A stretch of 38,668 nucleotides of DNA, taken from positions 1 through 38,668 of the forward strand of contig NZ_JAGIQL010000054.1 of the NCBI RefSeq assembly GCF_017813245.1, written 5' to 3'. Source of the stretch: Streptomyces montanisoli (GTDB lineage: Bacteria; Actinomycetota; Actinomycetes; Streptomycetales; Streptomycetaceae). Shown piece by piece: positions 31,640-38,636 of the stretch. A model generated the notes under the pieces. The model saw nothing but the letters and a program-made list of their open reading frames with translations. It made no database searches and was not told the DNA's origin. The position numbers and the translations under genes are program-made. Position 1 is the stretch's first letter; each line of letters opens with the position of its first letter.

Positions 31640-31790
31640 AACGGCGGCCCGTGGAACTGCGCGAACGCGAACGACTCACCGTGCGCGGCGCCCAGATGTA
31701 CGGCCGGCGCGCGTCCCCACGCTCCTGGAGCGGATGGCTGCGGGGGCCATCGACACGGCCCACATGGCCGGGGGAGTGCATGGGCCTGTA
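31640..31790 (+). pseudogene. Remnant of a zinc-type alcohol dehydrogenase C-terminus
   Basis: One plus frame reads PVELRERERLTVRGAQMYG and, after a frame change near 31710, another reads VPTLLERMAAGAIDTAHMA. Together they match the C-terminal pattern of zinc-dependent alcohol dehydrogenases (a 'LTVRGGQ..' segment followed by 'R..P.LLE.I..GEIDP...I'). No intact catalytic part or start is present, so this looks like an eroded fragment. The match is by eye and short. Confidence 0.4.
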
Positions 31791-31810
31791 TCGAGTCAGT
31801 GGCGTCGTCT

Positions 31811-32467
31811 TCAGGGCCGGGTGCGGCGCTCGGCGGCGTCGAGCGCGGGGGCCAGCGGGGCCAGCACCGCGCGGAGCCGGTCGGGCAGGGAGCCGGAGGG
31901 CACGACCAGTCCTCCGGCGGCGAGTCCCTCGGCGGCCTCCGCGTTCCCGGCCGGCTGGAGCCAGCCTTCCAGCGCGATGCGAACCGCCGCGGCCACGCTT
32001 GCCGCGAGGACGCGGGCAGTGTGCTCTCCGGTGTCATGCAGGCGTTCGGCGATCACCGCCGTGAGCGGGGGCGCGATGCCGGCGGTGGCATCGAGGTAGG
32101 CGTCGCGCAGCGCGGTGCGAGTGGTGATCAGCAGCAATGCCCTGGGGTCGTGCTCGCCGGTGGCCGTGTACTGCTCGACCACCGCGTCCGTGACGGCGTC
32201 GGCCAGGCTCACTCCTGCGGGCCGCACGGCGACGGCCGCCGCGACGCGCGCCTCTCTGTCCGCTGTCACAGCGGAGACGATCGCCTGCTCCCGGCTGGCG
32301 AAGTAGTTGTTGTAGGTGCGCGGCGAGACCCCGGCCGCTTCTGCGATGTCCTCCACCCGCACCTGGTCGGGTCCGCGCTCGACGGCCAGGCGCAGTGCAG
32401 CCTCCCGTAGCGCCTCGCGCGTGGCCTGTTTCTTCCGCTCCCGCAGCCCTGAAGGTGGTGTTGTCAC
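31811..32467 (-). CDS. TetR-family transcriptional regulator
   Basis: A 218-aa repressor-type protein. The N-terminal helix-turn-helix is clear (VRVEDIAEAAGVSPRTYNNYFASREQAIVSAV, about residues 32-63), followed by an all-helical ligand domain with ADAVTDAVVEQY and LITTRTALRDAYLDATAGIAPPL. GTG 32467 is chosen because GGGAGG lies 8 nt upstream; an upstream in-frame start would translate the operator palindrome itself. It diverges from the TIM-barrel-like gene, with a 28-bp palindrome between, so it likely represses both itself and that gene. The ligand is unknown. Confidence 0.92.
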   Translation of the reverse strand: MTTPPSGLRERKKQATREALREAALRLAVERGPDQVRVEDIAEAAGVSPRTYNNYFASREQAIVSAVTADREARVAAAVAVRPAGVSLADAVTDAVVEQYTATGEHDPRALLLITTRTALRDAYLDATAGIAPPLTAVIAERLHDTGEHTARVLAASVAAAVRIALEGWLQPAGNAEAAEGLAAGGLVVPSGSLPDRLRAVLAPLAPALDAAERRTRP

Positions 32468-32489
32468 GGTCCGAGCCTCCCATTCGCGA

Positions 32490-32517
32490 TGCGTGCACGC
32501 AAACTTGCGTGCACGCA
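32490..32517. promoter_or_regulatory. 28-bp TetR operator candidate
   Basis: Half-sites TGCGTGCACGCAA (32490-32502) and TTGCGTGCACGCA (32505-32517) are perfect inverted repeats of 13 bp separated by AC. Each half also contains the 10-bp palindrome GCGTGCACGC. The element lies 22 bp upstream of the TetR start and 49 bp upstream of the divergent gene, the expected place for an autoregulatory operator. Confidence 0.75.
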
Positions 32518-32566
32518 CTTTTCCTGTCAGCCTCGGCCCGACCGGGATCGGCAGAGAGGACGTCAC

Positions 32567-33592
32567 ATGCGGGCAAGAGGAATGACCTACGACACCGGAT
32601 TCGTCGCGCACGGCCGGCAGTCCCGCCACCACTTCGACCTCGCCGTCGTCCGGCGCGAGCTCGCCATCATCCGCGACGACCTCCACTGCAACGCGGTCCA
32701 GATCATCGGCGGTGACCCGCGACGACTGGAGCTGGCCGCCGGCGCCGCCGCCGAACTCGGCCTGGAGGTCTGGTTCTCGCCCTATCCACTGGAGCTGGAA
32801 CCCGAGCAGATCCTCACACTCTTTCGCGACTGCGCCGCGCGAGCGGAGCGGCTCCGGCGGCGGGGAGCCACAGTCGTGTTCGTCGCCGGGGTGGAGCTGA
32901 GCGTGATGAACCGCGGGTTCCTGCCGGGAGAGAGCCCCGAGGAACGGGTCGAGCAGCTGATGGGCCGGCCAGAGCGGCGGGCCGAAGCGATGCGCGAACT
33001 CGGTGTGCGCGTCAATGCGTTCCTCCGCGACGCCGCGGCCACGGTCCGGGAACATTTCCAGGGCCGGCTCACCTACGCCTCCATCCAGTTCGAACAGGTC
33101 GACTGGTCCCCCTTCGACCTGGTGACGTTCGAGTTGATCCGCTCCGCCGAGGTCGCCGATCGGTTCCGGGAGGCGGTGCGCACCCTGGCCCGAGGCCCGA
33201 AGCCGCTCGCCATCACCGGCTTCGGGACCGCGGCCTACCGCGGCGCGGGGGACCGCGGTGGGCGGGTGCTTGAGGTGGTCGAGTACGACCCGGAGACCAA
33301 GGCCCCTGTGCGGCTGAACGGCATGTACGAGCGCGACGAGGCGGGCCAGGCCGCGTACGTGGGCGAACTGCTGGAAATCTTCGAGACCGAGGGCGTGGAC
33401 AGCGCGTTCGTGTTCCTGTTCGCCCTCCCCGGCTACCCGCACCGCCCGGACGGCGACCCCAGGGACGACCTGGACCGGGCCGGTCTTGGCATCGTCAAAC
33501 TCCTCGAAGGGCGCCGGGGCCGGACCTACCCCGACATGGAGTGGGAACCCAAGGCCGCGTTCTCGGCAGTGGCCGAGCGGTATCGAGGATGA
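32567..33592 (+). CDS. Uncharacterised TIM-barrel-like protein under TetR control
   Basis: A 341-aa soluble protein, no signal peptide or membrane helix. The sequence alternates strands and helices as in a glycoside-hydrolase-like (beta/alpha)8 barrel: MTYDTGF at the N-terminus, LHCNAVQIIGGD, LGLEVWFSPYP, VVFVAGVELSVMNRGFLPGES (with a Glu after a strand), VDWSPFDLVTFE, and AITGFGTAAYRGAGD. The closing part holds DSAFVFLFALPGYP. Similar Streptomyces proteins have been annotated as 'abortive infection protein', which I recall but cannot support from motifs. No substrate can be proposed with confidence. ATG 32567 has GAGAGGA 6-7 nt upstream. It diverges from tetR across the palindrome. Confidence 0.75.
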   Translation: MRARGMTYDTGFVAHGRQSRHHFDLAVVRRELAIIRDDLHCNAVQIIGGDPRRLELAAGAAAELGLEVWFSPYPLELEPEQILTLFRDCAARAERLRRRGATVVFVAGVELSVMNRGFLPGESPEERVEQLMGRPERRAEAMRELGVRVNAFLRDAAATVREHFQGRLTYASIQFEQVDWSPFDLVTFELIRSAEVADRFREAVRTLARGPKPLAITGFGTAAYRGAGDRGGRVLEVVEYDPETKAPVRLNGMYERDEAGQAAYVGELLEIFETEGVDSAFVFLFALPGYPHRPDGDPRDDLDRAGLGIVKLLEGRRGRTYPDMEWEPKAAFSAVAERYRG

Positions 33593-33672
33593 CACGCCCG
33601 ACGCGCGGCCACTGTCCGGACGGCAGCGTCAGCGCGTCCGTGCGGGACGCGCTGCACGGCTTGCCACTCCCG

Positions 33673-33701
33673 CCTCCTCCGGTGCGCCGCACCGGAGGAG
33701 G
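33673..33701. terminator. Bidirectional terminator hairpin
   Basis: CCTCCTCCGGTGC (33673-33685) and GCACCGGAGGAGG (33689-33701) form a perfect 13-bp stem with a 3-nt loop (GCC). It lies between two convergent genes (33592 and 33810), fitting a shared terminator. Confidence 0.75.
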
Positions 33702-33809
33702 GGTCGTGAACTCCCGGCGCGCCGAGTCCCGCCCCACCGGCGAGACCCTCCCCGTGAGGCAGGTGGTCCGGCGGCCGGACGCCGACCGCGGACGAGCCGG
33801 GCCGCCGCG

Positions 33810-34289
33810 TCAGCCGCCCGCGAGCGAGGCCCCCCGGACGCCCGCGGCCGCCCGCTTGCGCCGCCTGCGCAGCAGCACGACGACGAGCGCGAAGACCTGG
33901 AGCACGAGTTCCAGGCCCGGCAGGTCGGCCGTCGCCTCGGAGTGGACGTGCCCGGAGCAGTGGATCGTGCCGGCGGGCTCGCCGTCGTCGCCGATCATGG
34001 TGTGCTCACGGCCCGCCGCCGCGGTCCGCCGGAACGGGACGGTCCGCCCCGAGCACGTCATGTGCCAGTCGCGGCGCACCCGGTCCGTGGCCGCGACGGC
34101 GTTCCCTTCGCCGTCGAGCAGTTCGTAGACACCGCTGAAACGATGCGTGCGGACGAGGTAGTCGACCCCGTTCAGTGTGAACCGCGCGCCGATGCGGCCT
34201 CTCGGCAACGAGAACGTCGTCAGCGCCCGGCCGTCCTCGGTGAGCTCGTACTCCTGGTTCGCCAGCTTGGTCCTCTTCGCCTGCAACAT
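33810..34289 (-). CDS. Conserved Streptomyces protein of unknown function
   Basis: A 159-aa protein starting MLQAKRTKLANQEYELTEDG. It is beta-rich with repeated strand-turn patterns (ARFTLNGVDYLVRTHRFSGVYELLDGEGNAVAATDRV, in two segments), reminiscent of tubby/LURP-like phospholipid-binding folds. It ends with ADLPGLELVLQVFALVVVLLRRRRKR, a hydrophobic segment followed by a basic cluster that could be a membrane tether. I recognise the general Streptomyces family but no named function. ATG 34289 follows GGGGTC with poor spacing; the in-frame upstream ATG 34331 adds Arg/Cys-rich sequence and is less likely. It diverges from the histidine kinase. Confidence 0.72.
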   Translation of the reverse strand: MLQAKRTKLANQEYELTEDGRALTTFSLPRGRIGARFTLNGVDYLVRTHRFSGVYELLDGEGNAVAATDRVRRDWHMTCSGRTVPFRRTAAAGREHTMIGDDGEPAGTIHCSGHVHSEATADLPGLELVLQVFALVVVLLRRRRKRAAAGVRGASLAGG

Positions 34290-34325
34290 GACCCCATTGC
34301 AGCATCGGCGCGGCGGTCGCACCCA

Positions 34326-34354
34326 TGTCATCTGTCATGCATGGCCGGGTGACA
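34326..34354. promoter_or_regulatory. Repeats upstream of the two-component operon
   Basis: TGTCAT occurs at 34326-34331 and 34333-34338 (7-bp period), and TGACA at 34350-34354 forms an inverted repeat with the second copy. The sites lie 33-61 bp before the histidine kinase start and could be where the response regulator binds to control its own operon. This is position-based inference. Confidence 0.3.
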
Positions 34355-34386
34355 ACCGAACGGCGGCAGCGAAAGCGGCCGGTACC

Positions 34387-35595
34387 ATGACCGGCGTGGG
34401 CGCACACGATCCGGACGAATTCTCCGCCGGCCAATGGCCGGACTGGAGTTTCTGGAAGGATCGGCCGGACAGCCCCAGGCGCGCCGGTCGCGGCCGTGCG
34501 TCCGTCGCCGCGGCCACCGCGCTGGCCTCGCTCACCCTGATCGCCCGGGCCGAGGACATTGCGCACGGCACAGCCTCTCCCTCGCTCACCTGGCTCGCGA
34601 TCGGCCTCGTCGCCTGCTACGGCATCGGCTGCATGCTCGCGCCCTGGTACGGGCCGATGGCGCTGCGGCGGGGACGCGTCACCATCGTGGCCGTGCTGTT
34701 CCTGCTCGGGGCCGCGCCGGCCGTGCTCCTCGCGTCGCCGTACTACCTGACCGATCTGACCTACGCCCTCTCCATCGGACTCATGCTGCTACCACTGCGC
34801 CGTGCGATGCTGCTCGGGCTCGCCACGGTGCTGGGTCAGATCGTCTGGATGCGTGCCGCCCAGGGCGAGGTGGCCTGGGCGCAGGTGGCCATCCTCGTCG
34901 GGGTGACCGCGGCGCTCGGCACCGTCTTCGCGCTCAACTTCACGATCGGTCACCTGCGGGCCGCGCGGGAGCAGGTCAAGAGGCTGGCCGTCAACCAGGA
35001 ACGGGAGCGCGTCGCCCGGGACATGCACGACGTCCTCGGCCACAGCCTCTCCACGATGACCGTCAAACTGGGGCTGACGCGGCGCATCCTGGAGTCCTCG
35101 GGAGACGTCGCACTCGCCGTCGGCCAGGTCACCGAGCTGGAGAACATGGCCCGCACGGCGCTGTCCGACGTGCGCGCCACCATCTCGAACTACCGCACCC
35201 TGTCACTGGACAGCGAGCTCGCCGGCGCCCGCATGGCGCTGCGTGCCGCCGGCGTACGGGCCGACCTCCCGGCCGGGACCGACGCCGTGCGCGCCGGGCT
35301 GCGCGAGGTGTTCGGCTACGTCGTGCGCGAGGCGGTCACCAACGTGCTGCGCCACTCCGACGCCGAAGTGTGCACCGTCCGCATCGGGCCCGACTGGGTC
35401 GAGGTCACCGACAACGGCGGTTTCACCGGCGGGGCGAGCGCCGGCAACGGCCTCACCGGCCTCACCGAACGGCTCGCCGCCGTGTCGGGCACACTCGAAC
35501 ACGGGCCTGCCCCCGGCGGCGGGTTCCGGGTCGTCGCCCACGGGCCGGCCACGGCGGCCGGCCCCGCACCTTCCCAGGAGGACGAGCCGACATGA
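34387..35595 (+). CDS. DesK-like sensor histidine kinase
   Basis: A 402-aa membrane sensor kinase of the NarL/DesK class. Seen: four to five hydrophobic helices between ~38 and ~190 with very short loops and no large external domain, then the dimerisation/phosphoacceptor region ERVARDMHDVLGHSLS with H214, and an HATPase domain with VREAVTNVLRHS (N-box) and DNGGFTGG ... GNGLTGLTERL (G-boxes). Signal is probably sensed in the membrane, as for DesK. ATG 34387 lacks a good ribosome site; GTG 34396 is a near alternative. It overlaps its response regulator by 4 bp (ATGA). Confidence 0.93.
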   Translation: MTGVGAHDPDEFSAGQWPDWSFWKDRPDSPRRAGRGRASVAAATALASLTLIARAEDIAHGTASPSLTWLAIGLVACYGIGCMLAPWYGPMALRRGRVTIVAVLFLLGAAPAVLLASPYYLTDLTYALSIGLMLLPLRRAMLLGLATVLGQIVWMRAAQGEVAWAQVAILVGVTAALGTVFALNFTIGHLRAAREQVKRLAVNQERERVARDMHDVLGHSLSTMTVKLGLTRRILESSGDVALAVGQVTELENMARTALSDVRATISNYRTLSLDSELAGARMALRAAGVRADLPAGTDAVRAGLREVFGYVVREAVTNVLRHSDAEVCTVRIGPDWVEVTDNGGFTGGASAGNGLTGLTERLAAVSGTLEHGPAPGGGFRVVAHGPATAAGPAPSQEDEPT

Positions 35596-36197
35596 TCCGT
35601 GTCCTGCTGGCCGACGACCAGGCGCTCGTACTGGGCGCCCTGGCGTCCGTGCTCAGGCTGGAGCCCGACATCGACGTGGTCGCGGAAATCGGCACCGGCA
35701 CCGAGGTGCTGCCCGCCGCGCGGCGGACCGAGCCCGACATCGCGCTGCTCGACGTGCAGATGCCCGGCCGGGACGGGCTGGCCGTCGCCGCCGACCTCCA
35801 GCGGGCGCTGCCCGGCTGCCGCACCATCATCTGCACGACCTTCAGCCGGCCCGGCTACCTCGCGCGGGCGATGTCCGCGGGCGCGGCCGGGTACGTCGTC
35901 AAAGACTCGCCGCCGGAACAGCTGATCGACGCGATCCGCCGCGTCCACGCAGGCCTGCGCTTCGTGGACCCGGCACTCGCAGCGGAAGCGCTCGCCGGCG
36001 GTGCGAGCCCGCTGACCGCGCGCGAGGCGGACGTGCTGCGCGCCGCCGCCGAGGGCGGCACCGTGGCCGACATCGCCAGAGCGCTACGGCTCTCGCAGGG
36101 CACCGTGCGCAACCACCTGTCGTCGGCGATCGGCAAGACCCGGGCGCGGACCCGCGCGGAGGCGGCCCGGCTAGCGGAGGCCAACGGCTGGCTGTGA
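35592..36197 (+). CDS. DesR-like NarL-family response regulator
   Basis: A 201-aa two-domain regulator. Receiver: acidic pair D8/D9 (ADDQ), phosphoacceptor D54 (LLDVQMPGRDG), and a DesR-like FSRPGYLARAMSAGAAGYVVKD. C-terminal LuxR-type helix-turn-helix: LTAREADVLRAAAEGGTVADIARALRLSQGTVRNHLSSAIGKT. It is the cognate partner of the kinase just upstream (ATGA overlap, AGGAGGAC site). B. subtilis DesR controls a membrane fatty-acid desaturase, but no desaturase gene lies in this window, so the target must be elsewhere or different. Confidence 0.94.
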   Translation: MIRVLLADDQALVLGALASVLRLEPDIDVVAEIGTGTEVLPAARRTEPDIALLDVQMPGRDGLAVAADLQRALPGCRTIICTTFSRPGYLARAMSAGAAGYVVKDSPPEQLIDAIRRVHAGLRFVDPALAAEALAGGASPLTAREADVLRAAAEGGTVADIARALRLSQGTVRNHLSSAIGKTRARTRAEAARLAEANGWL

Positions 36198-36216
36198 CCG
36201 CTGCGCCGTCGAGCGG

Positions 36217-36250
36217 GACCGTTTCGGTGGGAACGGTCAGCTGTTAGGTT
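36217..36250 (+). promoter_or_regulatory. Promoter and operator of the marR gene
   Basis: GACCGTT (36217-36223) and AACGGTC (36232-36238) are perfect inverted repeats that include the core GTTTCGGTGGGAAC (36221-36234). A -10-like TAGGTT (36245-36250) lies just after, 6 nt before the GTG start. A bound regulator would cover the -35/-10 spacer, the usual position for MarR autorepression. Confidence 0.55.
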
Positions 36251-36256
36251 TCCCGG

Positions 36257-36736
36257 GTGAGGAAAGGACCTGCCGCGCGAGGCGCCGGGGCGGACGAGCC
36301 ACTCGGCTTCGTGATCGCGTCCACGGGCAATGCGGCGGCGCTCGCGTTCGAGTCGGCGCTGGCCGCCGAGGACCTGCTTCCGCGGCACTTCGCCGTGCTG
36401 CGCGGTCTGCGTGACGGCGAGGAGCACGCCCAGCAGCAGCTCGCCTCCTCGCTCGGCATCCCGGCCAGCCGCCTGGTGGGGCTGCTCACGCTGCTGATCG
36501 AGAGGGGCCTGGTGGAGCGGCGCGAGTCGCCGGCCGACGCCCGGGTGAAACTGGTCCGCCTGCGTGAGGCGGGCCGCGGGGAGCTGGAGAAGCTGATCCG
36601 GCTCGCGGGCGCGTCGGAGGAGCGGCTGACCGCTGGGCTCACGGCCGAGGACCGGTCCGAGCTGCGGAGGCTGCTCGGCATCGTGTACGCCAACGTCGCC
36701 GTCGAACCCGAGGGGCGACCCGTCCGGGCATGGTGA
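36257..36736 (+). CDS. MarR-family transcriptional regulator
   Basis: A 159-aa winged-helix regulator. Seen: LPRHFAVLRGLRDGEEHAQQQLASSLGIPASRLVGLLTLLIERGLVERRESPADARVKLVRL, the standard MarR DNA-binding layout with the DxR wing (here SPADAR). The flanking helices give dimerisation. GTG 36257 has no ribosome site but lies 6 nt after a -10 box, so the mRNA is probably leaderless. The core GTTTCGGTnnGAAC-type operator found in front of this gene recurs twice in front of the next gene, implying that it controls both. Confidence 0.9.
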   Translation: MRKGPAARGAGADEPLGFVIASTGNAAALAFESALAAEDLLPRHFAVLRGLRDGEEHAQQQLASSLGIPASRLVGLLTLLIERGLVERRESPADARVKLVRLREAGRGELEKLIRLAGASEERLTAGLTAEDRSELRRLLGIVYANVAVEPEGRPVRAW

Positions 36737-36780
36737 TCGGCCCCCTCAGGCCGCTTTATCGATACAGCGATGGGTAGTGC

Positions 36781-36820
36781 TTGCGCAAATCGTTTCGGTT
36801 GGAATAGTTTCGGTGAGAAC
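36781..36820 (+). promoter_or_regulatory. Promoter with two tandem MarR-type operator copies
   Basis: GTTTCGGTTGGAAT (36792-36805) and GTTTCGGTGAGAAC (36807-36820) are 15 bp apart and match the core found upstream of marR. They overlap a promoter TTGCGC (36781-36786), 18 nt, TAGTTT (36805-36810). The arrangement predicts repression of the SnoaL-like gene by the MarR protein. Confidence 0.6.
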
Positions 36821-36869
36821 GAATCGAATTGCGGTGCTGCCGTGAGGCGGCCGGGCACAGGAGGCGACG

Positions 36870-37277
36870 ATGGCGGTCACGAGACAGGACACGGTCGAAG
36901 AGTTCCTCGGACGGATCCGGGATGCCTGGGACGCGGGGGACGCGAGCCGCTACGCGGCGCAGTTCGCGGAGGACGCGTCCTATGTCATCTTCATGGGGGA
37001 CGCCATGCTCGGGCGGGCGGCCATCGAGCAGACACATCATGAGGTGTTCACCCGGTGGCAGAAGGGCACGCGCATGGTGGTCAAGCCGATCGACGTGCGG
37101 ATGCCGGACGCGTGCACGGCGGTGGTGACCACCGTCGGCGGCATCGGCAGGGGCAGCCGGATCGGCTTCGACAAGTTCCAGACCTTCACACTGCACCGCC
37201 AGGAGGGTCGCTGGGAGTGCGTGGCCTTCCAGAACACGGAGATGAGCCGCAGGTCCAAGCGCGCCTACCGCTCCTGA
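36870..37277 (+). CDS. SnoaL-like/DUF4440 small protein
   Basis: A 135-aa cystatin-like alpha+beta fold protein. Seen: N-terminal helices TVEEFLGRIRDAWDAGDASRYAAQFAEDASYVIFMGD, GRAAIEQTHHEVFTRW, and a closing strand FQTFTLHRQEGRWECVAFQNTEM, the standard pattern of SgcJ/EcaC/DUF4440 proteins. Members include hydrolases, isomerases and proteins of unknown role; no catalytic set can be fixed here. AGGAGG is upstream of ATG 36870. It is likely the target of the MarR regulator. The convergent MFS remnant ends beside or just inside its 3' end. Confidence 0.85.
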   Translation: MAVTRQDTVEEFLGRIRDAWDAGDASRYAAQFAEDASYVIFMGDAMLGRAAIEQTHHEVFTRWQKGTRMVVKPIDVRMPDACTAVVTTVGGIGRGSRIGFDKFQTFTLHRQEGRWECVAFQNTEMSRRSKRAYRS

Positions 37278-37329
37278 CGGTGTCCAGCACCTGACTGGTC
37301 GCGTGATGCTCGACGGCCGGCGGAGCTCA

Positions 37330-38129
37330 CACGGCGGTTGCGTCCCGCGCCGTATCCGGCGCTCGCCATGGCGAGGCTGAGGACGACCAGGACCGTGATC
37401 GGCAGCGTCCATGCCGGCCGGCGCGGCTGCTTCCGCGTGGCCTGCGGCGCGCTCGCTCTGGAAGGTCAGTGCGAGGACGAGGCAGGCGCCACCGCCGAGA
37501 CCGAGCAGCGTGCAGGCGAGCACGGACAGCGCGGGCGCGGAGAGCAGCACGGCGAAACCGCCGGCGACGACGACCGAGGCCCCCACCGCGGTCCATCGCT
37601 GGTCGTGGCGGCCCCGGGTGAGCAGGGGCAGGGGGCTGCCGGCCGCCAGGGCGATCGACTGGCAGTGGAAGAGCATCCATCCGGCCGTGGTGCTGGACGT
37701 GCCGCGGTGGATCAGGATGCCGGGCAGCCATGCGACGGCGGTGCAGAAGCCCAGGGACCGCAGGCCCATGAAGATGCTGACCTGCCATGCCGGCCCCGAC
37801 CGCCAGGGGACCGGGCTGTGCGAAACGCCGCTCGACGGCTGGGCGCGGTCGCCCCGCAGCCGGGGCAGCCAGCCGAGGAAAGCCGCGACGGTGAAGGCGA
37901 CGCCCCAGGCGAGAGTGGTGTGCCAGGAGCCCGGCACGGAGTGGGCCAGCGGCGCGGAGATCCCGGAGGAGACGGCGGCCGCCACGCCCATGACCGTGCC
38001 GTAGAGGGCGCTGACGGCCTGGATGCGGTGCGCGGGCACACTCCGCCGGATCAGGGCGGGCAGCAGCACGTTGCCCCACGCGATGGCCGCGGAGAGGATG
38101 ACCGTCCCGGCGAACGGCGCGGCAGCGAT
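37330..38129 (-). pseudogene. Decayed MFS transporter (CynX/NimT-like)
   Basis: The minus strand encodes VLLPALIRRSVPAHRIQAVSALYG, then several TM helices (GLRSLGFCTAVAWLPGILIHRG) and LTFQSERAAGHAEAAA, typical of the CynX/NimT branch of the major facilitator family. The N-terminus (first two helices) is missing: a TAG at 38130-38132 is directly upstream of IAAAPFAG. Near the C-terminus the frame departs from the family, while another frame encodes WTLPITVLVLSLAMASAGYGAG, the expected last helix. A deletion that removed about one helix and shifted frame explains this. No functional transporter is expected. Confidence 0.7.
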
Positions 38130-38549
38130 CTACTGGGCCGGGCGGGTGGAGTTCGCCGACATCGGGGCCGCGGGCGGGCCCATACCGCCCGTCGCCGCGC
38201 GGACCGGCCGATGATCGGGGCCGGGTCGGCATGCCGAGGTGCCGGCGGACGGAGGTCCCGATGCGCACCGTGCGGGCCGAGGGCCGCCCGCGGACCGCGC
38301 GACGGCATGCGGCCGCCACGTCAATACCGCCCGGGCGCCGCCGATTTGATGGCGACGGGATTCGGCCCCCGCGCTCCGCGCCGCGCCCCAGCTGCGACGA
38401 TCCCGTTGCCTCGGCGTCCTTCACCGGCCTGTACCACTGCCAGTTCGTCCGGCTATTGGCAGCCGGCCCGCCGTGGGCCCACCATGGCCATGCCCCACCT
38501 GATGGCCATGCACCCCACGTCCCGTCATGACGCCCCCAGGAGCCCCCAC
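38130..38549 (+). other. Intergenic region before the truncated Tat-substrate gene
   Basis: About 420 bp. GC-rich frames are Arg-rich and show no family resemblance; parts could be debris of the missing MFS N-terminus but this is not supported. Two GGCCATG copies lie near 38483-38512, and AGGAG (38538-38542) is the ribosome site of the next start. Confidence 0.35.
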
Positions 38550-38636
38550 ATGGAACGCATCCCGCCTTCCGCCACCCTCGCGACGCCCACACGCCGAGCG
38601 CTGCTGCGCGGCGGACTCGCCGCAGGCGCCGCCGCG
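38550..38636 (+). CDS. N-terminal fragment of a Tat-exported protein (cut by contig end)
   Basis: ATG 38550, 7 nt after AGGAG, begins MERIPPSATLATPTRRALLRGGLAAGAAA. The twin arginines followed by a hydrophobic Leu/Gly/Ala segment form a Tat signal peptide. The real sequence ends at about 38636, where adapter sequence begins, so the mature protein is unknown. Confidence 0.6.

Noticed and set aside
32489..32566. Upstream start (MRARKLACTH...) for the TIM-barrel gene, and the matching upstream start (MRARKFACTH...) for tetR
   Set aside because: Both 'N-termini' are translations of the two arms of the operator palindrome; proper ribosome sites favour 32567 and 32467.
38130..38549. A gene in the region before the Tat-signal start
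   Set aside because: Frames are short and Arg-rich with no recognisable family, start signal or codon pattern.
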